Assembly: GCF_009362735.1 (NCBI RefSeq)
Contig: NZ_WHNP01000020.1
Span: 1 to 64,000, forward strand
Direction: 5' to 3'
From: Paraburkholderia franconis
Lineage (GTDB): Bacteria > Pseudomonadota > Gammaproteobacteria > Burkholderiales > Burkholderiaceae
DNA length: 64,000 nucleotides
Part shown: positions 49,835 through 59,166 of the stretch, one piece after another
Position numbering within the stretch: the stretch's first letter is position 1
Layout of the letters: each line of letters starts with the position of its first letter
Position numbers and translations under genes: made by a program
The notes under the pieces: model-generated
Seen by the model: the letters and a program-made list of their open reading frames with translations, nothing else
What the model was told of the DNA's origin: nothing
The model's database searches: none

Positions 49835-51190
49835 TCACCGCTCCCCTTCGCCACGCACAGTCAGGCCATAACGCTTGATCTTCTCGTAGAGCGTCGCCTT
49901 GCCGACCTGCAGCCTGTCCGCCGCCACCGCGACCACGCCGGCCGTCTGCTCCAGCGCCTCGGCGATGACGGCGCGCTCGAACTGCTCGACGCGCTCCTTC
50001 AACGGCTGCGTAACCGACGTAAGGGCGTCGTCGGCCGTCGTCGCCGTATCGTCGCCGACGCCCAGCACGAAGCGATCCGCCGCGTTGCGCAACTCGCGCA
50101 CGTTTCCGGGCCATTCGCGCTGCATCAGGTTCGTACGCTGCCGGTCGGTGAGAATCGGCGCGGGCCGTTGATAACGCACGGCCGCGTCGAGCAGAAAATG
50201 CTCGAAGAGCGGCACGATGTCCTCGCGCCGCTCCGACAGCGGCGGCAGTGCGATCGTCACGACGTTGAGCCGATACAGCAGATCGCGCCGGAACGTGCCC
50301 GCCGCCACGTGCCCGGTCATGTCGCCCTTCGCCGCCGCGACGATGCGGCAATCGACACGTATCGGCTGGTTCGACCCGAGCCGTTCCAGCACGCCGTCCT
50401 GCAGCACGCGCAGCAGCTTGACCTGCAACGCGAGCGGCATGCTTTCGATTTCGTCGAGAAAGAGCGTGCCGCCCGATGCGTGCTCGAGCTTGCCGATACG
50501 CCGCTTCGCCGCGCCCGTGAACGCGCCCGGCTCGTAGCCGAACATCTCGGATTCGAACATCGGCTCGGGCAGCGCGCCGCAGTTCACCGCAAGAAACGGC
50601 TTGTCGCGGCGCGGCGACAGCTCGTGCAGGCTGCGCGCGATCAGCTCCTTACCCGCGCCCGTATCGCCGTTGATCAGCACGGAGGCGTCCGTCGGCGCGA
50701 CGTTCGCGATCAGCTTGCGCACCTGTTCGATGGCGGGACTGCGTCCGATGATGCGCGGCGCAAGCGTGCCCTGCTCCGCCAGTTCGCGGCGCAGCGCGAG
50801 ATTTTCGAGCACCAGCGTGCGGCGCTCCAGCGCGCGGCGCACGGTTTCGATCAGCCGTTCCGACGCGAACGGCTTTTCGATGAAGTCATACGCGCCGTCG
50901 CGCATCGCCTGGACGGCCATCGAAATATCGCCGTGCCCTGTGACGAGAATCACGGGCACATCGGGCGCGCGCTCGCGGCATTGCGCGAGCAGGTCGAGAC
51001 CGCTCGCACCGGGCAAGCGGATATCGCTAACGATCACGCCCGAAAACTCCGCGTTGATCAGCCGCGCCGCCGATTCCACCGACGCATGCCCCACCACTTC
51101 GAACCCCGCGAGCTGCAGGCTTTGCACGCTCGCACGCCGCACGAGTTCGTCGTCTTCGATATAGAGGACCTGCACGCCCTTGTTCACCAT
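49835..51190 (-). CDS. dctD: C4-dicarboxylate sigma54 response regulator DctD
   Basis: A 451-residue NtrC-family activator. The receiver domain has its phospho-acceptor Asp in VIVSDIRLPG. The AAA+ domain has Walker A INGDTGAGKELIARSLH and the sigma54-contacting EPGAFTGAAKRR, then Walker B TLFLDEIE. A C-terminal Fis-type helix-turn-helix (VAADRLQVGKATLYEKIKRYG) binds enhancers. I start at 51190 (MVNKGVQVL), where GGAAGG precedes the ATG; an ATG 21 bp upstream is the alternative. It pairs with DctB to activate dctA. Confidence 0.93.
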   Translation of the reverse strand: MVNKGVQVLYIEDDELVRRASVQSLQLAGFEVVGHASVESAARLINAEFSGVIVSDIRLPGASGLDLLAQCRERAPDVPVILVTGHGDISMAVQAMRDGAYDFIEKPFASERLIETVRRALERRTLVLENLALRRELAEQGTLAPRIIGRSPAIEQVRKLIANVAPTDASVLINGDTGAGKELIARSLHELSPRRDKPFLAVNCGALPEPMFESEMFGYEPGAFTGAAKRRIGKLEHASGGTLFLDEIESMPLALQVKLLRVLQDGVLERLGSNQPIRVDCRIVAAAKGDMTGHVAAGTFRRDLLYRLNVVTIALPPLSERREDIVPLFEHFLLDAAVRYQRPAPILTDRQRTNLMQREWPGNVRELRNAADRFVLGVGDDTATTADDALTSVTQPLKERVEQFERAVIAEALEQTAGVVAVAADRLQVGKATLYEKIKRYGLTVRGEGER

Positions 51191-51230
51191 GCTCCCTTCC
51201 AATCTAACCATGCGTTGAATCTGCGCCGAA

Positions 51231-53336
51231 TCACGAGCCCGTCGTAACGGAGTCCGCGATATCCGTTGCCTGCGCGCCCGCGCGGCGCAGCGTCAGCACG
51301 AACGCGGCGCCGCCCTGCGCGTTGTTGCGCGCGACGAGCGAGCCGCCGCAATCGCGCGCAATCGACGAGCAGATCGCAAGCCCCAGTCCCAGCCCCTGGC
51401 CCATTTCCTTCGTCGTGAAGAACGGCTCGAAGAGCTGTGGCAGCACGTCGTCGGGAATGCCGGGACCATTGTCGCTCACGGTGATCGTGAGCAACGCCTG
51501 GGCCGTCTCCACGTCGATCACGATGCGCGGCGCAGGCGTGCCCGCCACGGCGTCGAGCGCATTGCCGAGCAGATTGATCAGCACCTGTTCGAGCCGCAAG
51601 TCGTCGCAATGCGCGACCAGTTTCGGATCGTCACTCTCGACATCGAGCCGCACGGGCGCCTGGCCCTCGTCGATCAACGATATATCGACCGTCACGCCTT
51701 GCAAGCGTTTCTGCAACAGCGTCAGCACGTTGCGCAACGCCCGCGCGACGCCCGCGCGCGCATTGCGTGGCCGCGCACGGCCGACGAAGAGCTTCAGCTG
51801 ATTCGTGATCTTGCCCATGCGCTCGGTGAGCGCGGCGATCGCTTCGAGGTTGTCTTTCGCCGATGCATGGTCGCCGCGTTCGAGAAACACGCGCGTGTTG
51901 TCGGAGAAGCCGCGCAACGCGGCGAGCGGCTGATTCAGCTCATGCGTGATGCCCGCCGCCATCTGACCGAGCGCCGCGAGCTTGCTCGCCTGGATCAGCT
52001 CGTCGTGCGCGGCGCGCAATTCCTGTTCTGCGCGCGTGCGTTCGCTCACTTCCTTCTTCAATTGCTCGTTTGCCTGCGACAGATCGGCGGTGCGCTCGGC
52101 CACGCGCTGGTTCAGCTCCGCGTAGGCCTTCTGCAACAGCGCGCGGCTGCGCATCACTTCGCGCACACGCGCGCGGCGCATGCGCCAGTAGAACAGCAAC
52201 AGGCACAGCGACACATAACCGAAGCCCGTCACGATCGTCGCGTAACGCGCGTCCGCATTGACGGGATCGATAGGCGCCATCGTGATGAGCCGCCAGTCCG
52301 GCTCGCCGAGCGCGCGCGTCGACGCGAGAAAACGCGGCGCGTAGCGTCCGCCGCCGATGCGCACGATCTGCGCGCCGCCTTCGAGCGTGCGCACGACCGT
52401 CATCGGCAGCGGCGCGATCGGCTGGCGCGCGTACTGGCGCGTGTCGTAGATCGACGCGATCACGTCGCTCGACAGCGGCTTTACGGTGTGATATTTCCAC
52501 GCGGGCACCGACGACAGAAAGATCACGCCGTGATCGTCGGTGACGATCAACGGTTCGGACGCGTCCGCGCCCTGGAACCATTCGAGATTCAGCTTGATGA
52601 CGGCCACGCCGACAATCTTGTTATCGCGTCGCACCGGCTGCGAAATGTAGTAGCCGGGATCGAGCGACGTCGTGCCGATGCCGAAGAAGCGCCCAACCTT
52701 GCCCTTCTCGGCCTCGACGAAATACGGCCTGAACAGATACTCCTGGCCGATAAAGCTGTCGCGCTCGTTCCAGTTGCTCGCCGCCACGCAGCGGCCCGCC
52801 GCCGTGATGATGTACGCGACGTTCGCGCGGGCGCGGCGATTGAGGTCTTCGAGATATTGATTGGCGCGCGCGACGTTGTCGGCGTCGGGCGTCACGAGCA
52901 CGTCCTGCACGAGGGGATGCTCGCCGAGCAGATAAGGAAGTGATTCGTAGCGCTCGAGCGTGCTTCTGAGCGCGTTCATCGTGCGATCGGCGCGCACGGC
53001 GGCGTTGCGCCGCAGCGTATCGATGCCGTGCTGCCACGTGATGCTCCACGTGAGCCCGCAGGCTGCCACGAGCCCGGCGACGAGCGCGAACAGGATCAGC
53101 AGGCGGCGCGTCACGATGGCAGAAGTCGTTCGATGGGGATCGCCTATTGTGGCATATCGCGCCGCATCGTCGCGCACGTCTGGCTGGTCGAGCCCATCGA
53201 GTCCATCGCACGCGTCGAATCCGTCGGGTGCCTCGGCGCCCGCAAGACCGTCGGATGCATCAGGCGGCGATCCATCGGACGCCGCCGCATTCGTTGCGAG
53301 CGGCGCCGCGCCATGTTGCCGCGGCGCCGCCTTCAT
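51231..53336 (-). CDS. dctB: C4-dicarboxylate sensor histidine kinase DctB
   Basis: A 701-residue membrane kinase. A low-complexity Asp/Gly/Ala-rich cytoplasmic N-terminus (residues 1-70) precedes TM1 (LLILFALVAGLVAACGLTW). A periplasmic double-Cache domain follows (AYIITAAGRCVAASNWNERDSFIGQ to FLASTRALGEPDW), then TM2 (ATIVTGFGYVSLCLLLFY), a coiled coil, HisKA (MAAGITHELNQPLAALRGF, phospho-His) and an ATPase domain (VLINLLGNALDAV, DNGPGIP, GLGLAICSSIA). The ATG lies 3 nt after the dctA stop, with GAGGT upstream, which supports this start. A GTG at 53114 would give a form without the extra tail. Confidence 0.92.
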   Translation of the reverse strand: MKAAPRQHGAAPLATNAAASDGSPPDASDGLAGAEAPDGFDACDGLDGLDQPDVRDDAARYATIGDPHRTTSAIVTRRLLILFALVAGLVAACGLTWSITWQHGIDTLRRNAAVRADRTMNALRSTLERYESLPYLLGEHPLVQDVLVTPDADNVARANQYLEDLNRRARANVAYIITAAGRCVAASNWNERDSFIGQEYLFRPYFVEAEKGKVGRFFGIGTTSLDPGYYISQPVRRDNKIVGVAVIKLNLEWFQGADASEPLIVTDDHGVIFLSSVPAWKYHTVKPLSSDVIASIYDTRQYARQPIAPLPMTVVRTLEGGAQIVRIGGGRYAPRFLASTRALGEPDWRLITMAPIDPVNADARYATIVTGFGYVSLCLLLFYWRMRRARVREVMRSRALLQKAYAELNQRVAERTADLSQANEQLKKEVSERTRAEQELRAAHDELIQASKLAALGQMAAGITHELNQPLAALRGFSDNTRVFLERGDHASAKDNLEAIAALTERMGKITNQLKLFVGRARPRNARAGVARALRNVLTLLQKRLQGVTVDISLIDEGQAPVRLDVESDDPKLVAHCDDLRLEQVLINLLGNALDAVAGTPAPRIVIDVETAQALLTITVSDNGPGIPDDVLPQLFEPFFTTKEMGQGLGLGLAICSSIARDCGGSLVARNNAQGGAAFVLTLRRAGAQATDIADSVTTGS

Positions 53337-53339
53337 GGC

Positions 53340-54620
53340 TCAGACCTCAGCCGTTTCGTTGACCGACACATCGCGGCGCAATGCGGCGCGCAGCTTCGAG
53401 CGGTCCAGTTCCTTTTCCCATGCCGACACCACAACCGTCGCCACGCCGTTGCCAACGATGTTCGTCAGCGCGCGGCATTCGCTCATGAAGCGGTCGATGC
53501 CGAGAATCAGCACCATGCCCGACAGCGGAATCGTCGGCACGACGGCGAGCGTCGCAGCGAGCGTGATGAAGCCTGCGCCTGTCACGCCGCTTGCGCCCTT
53601 CGACGTCAGCATCGTCACCGCGAGCAGCGTCAGCTGCTGGCCCCACGTGAGGTCGGTGTTGGTCGCCTGCGCGATGAAGAGCACGGCCATCGTCATGTAG
53701 ATGTTGGTGCCGTCGAGGTTGAACGAGTAGCCCGTCGGCACGACAAGACCCACCACCGAGCGCGAGCAGCCGAGCTTTTCGAGCTTCAGCATCAGCTGCG
53801 GCAGCGCCGCTTCCGACGAGCTCGTGCCCAGCACGATCAGCATTTCTTCCTTGATGTACGCGACGAAGCGCAGGATGTTGAAGCCGACCGCGCGCGCGAT
53901 GACGCCGAGCACGACGACCACGAACACGATCGACGTCAGATAGAACGTGCCGATCAGCTTCAGCATCGGCAGCAGCGAGCCGATGCCGTACTTGCCGATG
54001 GTGAACGCCATCGCGCCGAACGCACCAATCGGCGCGAGCTTCGTGATGATGCCGACCATGCCGAACAGGATGCTCGACAGGCTTTCGATGAAGCTCGTCA
54101 CCGGTTTGCCGCGCTCGCCGATATGCGCGAGCACTGCGCCGAACAGCAGCGCGACCAGCAGGATCTGCAGGATTTCACCTTGCGAGAACGCCGACGCGAG
54201 CGTGTCCGGAATGATGTGCATCAGGAAGTCGACCGTCGTCTGGCCATGCGCCTTCGCGGCATACGACGCGACTTCCTTGCCGTTGAGCGTGGCGGGATCG
54301 ACGTTGAAGCCGACACCCGGCCGCAACAGGTGCGTCGCGGCCAGGCCGAGAAGCAGCGCGAACGTCGAAACGATTTCGAAGTACAGCAGCGCCTTGCCGC
54401 CCACGCGCCCGACCTTCTTCATGTCTTCCATGCCGGCGATACCCGTCACGACGGTACAGAAGATGATCGGTCCGATCACCATTTTGATGAGCTTGATGAA
54501 GCCGTCGCCGAGCGGCTTCATGTCGGTGGCGAGCGACGGATAGAAGTGCCCCAGCGCAATGCCGATGATGATCGCGACGATCACCTGCACGTAGAGGACT
54601 TTATAAAAAGGTTTCTTCAC
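53340..54620 (-). CDS. dctA: C4-dicarboxylate transport protein DctA
   Basis: A 426-residue DAACS-family symporter for succinate, fumarate and malate. The GTG start at 54620 gives MKKPFYKVLYVQVIVAI, the usual DctA opening, with AGGAAC upstream; the longer frame is not real. Transport signatures are LGTSSSEAALPQLMLKLEKLG and VVPTGYSFNLDGTNIYMTMA. It is the first gene of dctA-dctB-dctD. I could not find a sigma54 promoter in the 380 bp upstream, although DctD-type activators usually need one. Confidence 0.96.
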   Translation of the reverse strand: MKKPFYKVLYVQVIVAIIIGIALGHFYPSLATDMKPLGDGFIKLIKMVIGPIIFCTVVTGIAGMEDMKKVGRVGGKALLYFEIVSTFALLLGLAATHLLRPGVGFNVDPATLNGKEVASYAAKAHGQTTVDFLMHIIPDTLASAFSQGEILQILLVALLFGAVLAHIGERGKPVTSFIESLSSILFGMVGIITKLAPIGAFGAMAFTIGKYGIGSLLPMLKLIGTFYLTSIVFVVVVLGVIARAVGFNILRFVAYIKEEMLIVLGTSSSEAALPQLMLKLEKLGCSRSVVGLVVPTGYSFNLDGTNIYMTMAVLFIAQATNTDLTWGQQLTLLAVTMLTSKGASGVTGAGFITLAATLAVVPTIPLSGMVLILGIDRFMSECRALTNIVGNGVATVVVSAWEKELDRSKLRAALRRDVSVNETAEV

Positions 54621-54782
54621 GATGATGTTCCTGCAATGGAGTAAAGCCGGGGTGGACCGAAGGCCGGCCACGTCGCGCATGAGGTACGGTCAGACGTGCG
54701 TCATGCGCGGTGAGCAAGCCCGCGACAAGACGACGAAATCAGAGGGACCAGAACAGGAACTCGGGCATCGTTGTCTCCTATC

Positions 54783-54814
54783 GACCAGAGTTGGCGCTTC
54801 AGCGCGTTACTCTG
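54783..54814. repeat. Single degenerate copy of the palindromic repeat
   Basis: GACCAGAGTTGGCGCTTCAG followed by CGCG and TTACTCTG keeps the CAGAGT/ACTCTG arms and the GCGC core of the 48.7-kb array. The 54621-55002 interval between dctA and the ABC transporter cluster otherwise shows no gene; two short frames there are not supported. Confidence 0.75.
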
Positions 54815-55002
54815 CTTTGTAGTGGATGGGCCATTGCGGCCGCAGGTCTCTTTCGCAAGGTCGATGCCAGCGCGCATAACGAGCATAGCGCGTTGATTTA
54901 CAAGGCCATTTCACTTAGTGACGAAACGATGCTTCCGGGTTTCCGGAAATCCGGAATCAGGACGTCCGGAATCCCGAACGCCTTAGTTCCGCAAACCCAG
55001 GG

Positions 55003-56076
55003 CTAACCCTGAGCCCCTTCTTCGAGCACGAGCAGGTTCTCATGCGAGAAACCGAGCGCAACGGGTTGGCCGCGTTCGGGCAAATGGCGGTTCGGATCGT
55101 TGAAGATGTCGAGCGAGATCACTTCGTCTTTAACGCGCGTCCGGATGCGCACGATCGCGCCGAGAAAGCTCACCTCTTCGACGGTCGCCGTCAGCGTATT
55201 GCGGCCCACGGCAGGCGCTTCGAGCACGATCGCCTCGGGACGCAGCGCGAGCATGCGCTTCTTGCCGGCATCGCCGACGGGCAGCGTTTGCGTCGTGCGC
55301 AGCTCCTGGCCGTCGACGGCCATGCGCCCCGTCGACGGATCGATCACATGCCCCGACAGGATGTTCAGCGTGCCGACGAACGACGCGACAAAACGCGTGC
55401 GCGGATAGTTGTAGATCTCGAGCGGCGTGCCGACCTGCTCGACGCGCCCTTCGTTCATCACGACGATGCGGTCGGAAATCGACAGCGCCTCTTCTTGATC
55501 ATGCGTGACGAAGATCGACGTGATGCCGAGTTCGCGTTGCAGCGCGCGAATGTCCTGCCGCAGCGAAATGCGGATCTTCGCGTCGAGCGCCGATAGCGGC
55601 TCGTCGAGCAACAGCACTTGCGGCTTGCCCGCGAGCGCGCGCGCCAGCGCAACGCGCTGCTGCTGCCCGCCCGACAGTTGCCACGGATAACGCTCGCCGA
55701 GATGCGGCAGCTTGATCAGTTGCAGCATCTCGTCGACGCGCTGTGTGATTTCGCTCTGCGGACGATGCGCGACCTTGAGCCCAAAGCCGATGTTCTCGGC
55801 AACCGTCATGTTCGGAAAGAGCGCATACGCCTGAAACACCATGCCGACCTTGCGCTGACGCGTGCGCAGATGCGTGACGTCGCGGCCGTCGAGGCGGATC
55901 GTGCCGCGCGTCGGCGTCTCGAAGCCGGCGATCATGCGCAGCACCGTCGTCTTGCCGCAGCCCGACGGCCCAAGAAACGTGATGAATTCGCCGCGCTCAA
56001 TCTGCATGTCGAAGTGATGCAGCGCCGTGTTCGCGCCGAATGTCTTGTGCAGGCTGTCGATTTCAAGAAACGCCAT
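55003..56076 (-). CDS. ABC transporter ATPase, PotA/CysA-like
   Basis: A 357-residue nucleotide-binding subunit. Walker A is GPSGCGKTTVLRMIAG, the Q-loop is VFQAYALFP, the signature is LSGGQQQRVALARALAG, Walker B is VLLLDEPLSALD and the H-loop is IFVTHDQEEAL. The last 120 residues form a TOBE-type regulatory domain. It belongs to the spermidine/putrescine-iron-phosphonate branch of importers. ATG 56076 follows the permease gene by 14 bp. The substrate is not settled (see the binding protein). Confidence 0.92.
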   Translation of the reverse strand: MAFLEIDSLHKTFGANTALHHFDMQIERGEFITFLGPSGCGKTTVLRMIAGFETPTRGTIRLDGRDVTHLRTRQRKVGMVFQAYALFPNMTVAENIGFGLKVAHRPQSEITQRVDEMLQLIKLPHLGERYPWQLSGGQQQRVALARALAGKPQVLLLDEPLSALDAKIRISLRQDIRALQRELGITSIFVTHDQEEALSISDRIVVMNEGRVEQVGTPLEIYNYPRTRFVASFVGTLNILSGHVIDPSTGRMAVDGQELRTTQTLPVGDAGKKRMLALRPEAIVLEAPAVGRNTLTATVEEVSFLGAIVRIRTRVKDEVISLDIFNDPNRHLPERGQPVALGFSHENLLVLEEGAQG

Positions 56077-56090
56077 GACGATGCCTCGAT

Positions 56091-56930
56091 TTAGGGCTTT
56101 TGCGAAGCGAGCGTGCGCGCGGAGCCGAACACCTGGATCAGTCCCATCGACGCCCACGTGACCGCAAACGCGATGATCGCGAGCGCGGACGGCTCGTAGG
56201 CGCGGTTTGCGCCGATCAGTTGCAGATACGGACCGAACGCCGGGCGGTCGAGCAGGCTCGCGATCGTGAACTCGCCGATCACCACAGCAAAGGTGAGAAA
56301 CGCGCCGGACAGAATGCCCGAGCGGATGTTCGGAAAGATCACCTTGAAGAGAATGGTCGGCCAGTTCGCGCCGAGGCATTCGGCTGCTTCCGTCAGCGAC
56401 CGGATGTCGACGGCGCGCAGGCCGGCATCGACGGCGCGATACATGTACGGCAGCGACAGCGTCACGTAGCCGAACACGAGCAGCAGATCGGTCGCGCGTT
56501 CGTTCGACGTCAGCGGCAGAATCGAGCTGCTGTTGTAGATGCGCAGATAGCCGAACACGATCACGATCGCGGGCACGACGAGCGGCAGCAGCGTGATGAA
56601 CTCGACGATGCCGCGCAGCTTCGGCAGACGCAACTGCACCCAGTACGCAGTCGGCACGACGAGCAGCACGCCGACGACGATCGTCAGCAACGCCATCAGA
56701 ATCGAATAGCCGAACGACGCCTGAAAATGCGAATCGGAGAGCACGACCTGGTAGGCATCGAAACTATACGTGCCGCGCCGCATGCGCAGACTGAATTCGA
56801 AAGTCGCGAGCAGCGGAATCAGAAAGTACAGGGACCCGACGATCATTGCGGTCCATGCGCCCACGCGCGATTGCGCGTTCGTTTGCGCGTGCGATTGCAT
56901 GTGCGACTGGCTGCCAGATTGCTTGCTCAT
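56091..56930 (-). CDS. ABC transporter permease (PotC-like)
   Basis: A 279-residue permease with six helices, preceded by a polar Gln/Ser/His-rich N-terminus (SKQSGSQSHMQSHAQTNAQS). The coupling loop EAAECLGANWPTILFKVIFPNIRSGI matches the EAA motif. The start overlaps the stop of the other permease gene by 4 bp (ATGA). It forms a heterodimer with the next gene product in the inner membrane. Confidence 0.9.
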   Translation of the reverse strand: MSKQSGSQSHMQSHAQTNAQSRVGAWTAMIVGSLYFLIPLLATFEFSLRMRRGTYSFDAYQVVLSDSHFQASFGYSILMALLTIVVGVLLVVPTAYWVQLRLPKLRGIVEFITLLPLVVPAIVIVFGYLRIYNSSSILPLTSNERATDLLLVFGYVTLSLPYMYRAVDAGLRAVDIRSLTEAAECLGANWPTILFKVIFPNIRSGILSGAFLTFAVVIGEFTIASLLDRPAFGPYLQLIGANRAYEPSALAIIAFAVTWASMGLIQVFGSARTLASQKP

Positions 56931-57868
56931 CTGCGTCCCCTTTCGACACGCGAGCGCAGCCAGATATAGCCGCCGTTCGACAGCCCCGTCACGAGAATCA
57001 TGCCGAGCGCGAGCGCATAGCCGAGGTTCTGGTTGTGCAGCACGTCGCCGCGAATCTGCGCGTAGAGCAGAATCGTCACGATGTTCAGCGAACTGCCCGT
57101 CAACGCATACGCCGTCGCGACCGCGCCGAACGAGTTTGCGAACAGCAGCAGCGTCGCGCCCAGCACGCTCGGCCACAGCACGGGCAGGGCCACATAGCGC
57201 CAGTACTGATACGCGGTGCCGCCGAGGCAATCGCACGCTTCGCGCCACTCGCGCTTGAGGCCGTCGAGCGCAGGCGTGATGATCAGCACCATCAATGGAA
57301 TCTGGAAATACAGGTAGGTGATCGTCAGGCCCCAGAAGCTCAAAATGCTGAAGCCCGTCGAATAGAGATTGATGCCCGTGTACTTCTTCAGCAGCACCGT
57401 GACGAGCCCGACGCGTCCCAACGTGCAGATGAACGCGAACGCGAGCGGCACGCCCGCGAAATTCGATGCGACGCCCGAGAACGTCAGCAGCGTCGGACGA
57501 ATCCAGCCCGGCAGCTTGCCATGCACGGCCGCCCATGCGAGCAGCGAGCCGAGCACCGCGCCGCCGAACGCCGATGCCGCGCTCACCTTGAAGCTGATCC
57601 AGTACGCGTCGAGCGTGCCTTCCTGGAACAGGTCGCGCAGGTTGGCGAGCGTGAAGTGGCCTTGCGCGTCCTGAAACGCGCCGACCATCAGAAAGCCCGT
57701 CGGCAGAATCAGGAACAGCAATGCAAAGACGAAGAACGGCATCACGCCGATCCACGTCCATAGCGGCGACGACCGGCCCGGGCCGTCGACCTTCGGCGCG
57801 GGCGCCGGCACGGACGGAACCATCAGGTCCGCCTGGCCGCCCGGCCCGGCTTCCGATGAAGCGCTCAT
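56927..57868 (-). CDS. ABC transporter permease (PotB-like)
   Basis: A 313-residue permease with six helices (VMPFFVFALLFLILPTGFLMVG, the later segments, then LALGMILVTGLSNGGYIWL). The EAA-type loop is EACDCLGGTAYQYWRYVALPVLWPSVLGA. The N-terminal 40 residues are low-complexity (GPGGQADLMVPSVPAPAPK). ATG 57868 is chosen over a GTG 18 bp upstream, because GAGGGTGAG lies just before it. The binding-protein gene lies 120 bp upstream, with a hairpin between. Confidence 0.9.
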   Translation of the reverse strand: MSASSEAGPGGQADLMVPSVPAPAPKVDGPGRSSPLWTWIGVMPFFVFALLFLILPTGFLMVGAFQDAQGHFTLANLRDLFQEGTLDAYWISFKVSAASAFGGAVLGSLLAWAAVHGKLPGWIRPTLLTFSGVASNFAGVPLAFAFICTLGRVGLVTVLLKKYTGINLYSTGFSILSFWGLTITYLYFQIPLMVLIITPALDGLKREWREACDCLGGTAYQYWRYVALPVLWPSVLGATLLLFANSFGAVATAYALTGSSLNIVTILLYAQIRGDVLHNQNLGYALALGMILVTGLSNGGYIWLRSRVERGRR

Positions 57869-57941
57869 CAACTCACCCTCGCTCACCCTCGAACAGACAC
57901 GCGTGCCCTGCGTCGCGTGGCGTCATCGACGTCGCGGCAGG

Positions 57942-57972
57942 CGATGCGGGCAACGCAGCGCGGCCCGCATCG
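57942..57972. repeat. Hairpin between the binding-protein and permease genes
   Basis: A perfect 9-bp stem CGATGCGGG/CCCGCATCG with a 13-base loop lies 17 bp after the binding-protein stop. Such hairpins commonly protect the binding-protein mRNA segment and lower expression of the permeases downstream. Confidence 0.6.
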
Positions 57973-57988
57973 CAACGTCATGCCGTGC

Positions 57989-59095
57989 TTACTTGACGTT
58001 CGCGCCGACGACCTGGTCCCACTGCTTCGTCACGACGTCCTTCGTCGCGTCCTGTTGCTGCAGAGTCGGAAACACGGCGCTCTTGTACGCGGACGCGGGA
58101 GGCAGCTTGTCGAGCAGCGCCTGCGGCACCTTCTTCTGCGAGACCAGCTCGTTGTAGCGGATGGGATGGCAGTAGCCCGTCAGCCAGCCGATCTGGCCTT
58201 CGTCCGAGTACAGGTATTCCATCCACAGCTTCGCCGCGTTCGGATGCGGCGCGTATGCGCTGATCGCCTGCACGTAGACGCCCGCGACGACACCCGTCTT
58301 CGGCACGACCACCTGCACCTTCGGGTTGCCCTTCAGCGTGTCGCGGTCGGCGAGCGCGTTGTAGTCCCAGCGCACGATGATGGGCGTCGTGCCTTGCGCG
58401 AGCGAAGCCGCCTTGCCGATCACGGGCACGAAGTTGCCGCTCTTGTTGAGATCGGCGAAGTACTTGAGGCCGGCCTGCCCCGCCTTGCTCGCGTCGCCCT
58501 TCGCGACGGAGAGGCCCGCTGCGTACACGCCCTGGATCGCCTGGTTCGCCGAGCGCGGATCGCCCGCGAGCGACACGGCGTTCTTGTAGTCGGCCTTTTG
58601 CAGATCGCTCCAGTCGGCCGGGACCTTGTCGATCATGTCCGCGTTCACTTCGAATGCGAGCACGCCGTAGTAGTCGCCGTACCAGTAGCCTTCAGCGTCT
58701 TTCGAATCGTCCGGAATCGACTTCCACGTCGACACCTTGTACGGTTGCAGCAGACCTTGCGCCTTCGCAGCGGGACCGAACGAAAGACCGACGTCGATCA
58801 CGTCGGGCGCCTGCGGACCCTTGTTGCCCTTGTTCGCCTTGATCGCTTCGATCTCGTCGCCGGAGCCCGCATCCGGATTCAGTTCGTTGATCTTGATCCC
58901 GTACTTCTTCTGGAATGCCGCGATCATCGGGCCGTAGCCGCACCAGTCGTGCGGCAGCGCGATCACGGTGAGTTGCCCCTCCTGCTTCGCGGCCGCAACG
59001 AGCGCATCGGGAGGCGCCGCTGCCGCATTGCTCGCGGCGGCCACGCCGGCCAGCGACGACATCGAAAGCAAACAACGTAACGTGGTCGGTTTCAT
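57989..59095 (-). CDS. ABC transporter periplasmic substrate-binding protein
   Basis: A 368-residue bacterial solute-binding protein with a signal peptide (LRCLLSMSSLAGVAAASNAAAA). It is of the PotD/AfuA/2-aminoethylphosphonate fold class (QLTVIALPHDWCGYGPMIAAFQKKYGI). The mid-region reads YYGVLAFEVNADMIDKVPADWSDL. Substrate cannot be read from sequence. The neighbours, a glycerophosphodiesterase and a DeoR-type regulator, argue for a glycerol-phosphate-type compound, but polyamine or phosphonate remain possible. Confidence 0.87.
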   Translation of the reverse strand: MKPTTLRCLLSMSSLAGVAAASNAAAAPPDALVAAAKQEGQLTVIALPHDWCGYGPMIAAFQKKYGIKINELNPDAGSGDEIEAIKANKGNKGPQAPDVIDVGLSFGPAAKAQGLLQPYKVSTWKSIPDDSKDAEGYWYGDYYGVLAFEVNADMIDKVPADWSDLQKADYKNAVSLAGDPRSANQAIQGVYAAGLSVAKGDASKAGQAGLKYFADLNKSGNFVPVIGKAASLAQGTTPIIVRWDYNALADRDTLKGNPKVQVVVPKTGVVAGVYVQAISAYAPHPNAAKLWMEYLYSDEGQIGWLTGYCHPIRYNELVSQKKVPQALLDKLPPASAYKSAVFPTLQQQDATKDVVTKQWDQVVGANVK

Positions 59096-59166
59096 CGTCT
59101 TCTCATCCTCTGCCGAAAATTGCTACGTTAGGAAAACGGGTTATCGACGTCTGTGTCTCTGCACAT

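Noticed and set aside
54621..54800. Sigma54 promoter for dctA
   Set aside because: DctD-type control predicts one, but no GG-N10-GC element with adequate flanks was found upstream of dctA on the minus strand.
54710..55006. Small plus-strand frame between dctA and the ABC transporter
   Set aside because: It runs through the repeat copy and a stretch of short direct repeats, with no ribosome site or known family.
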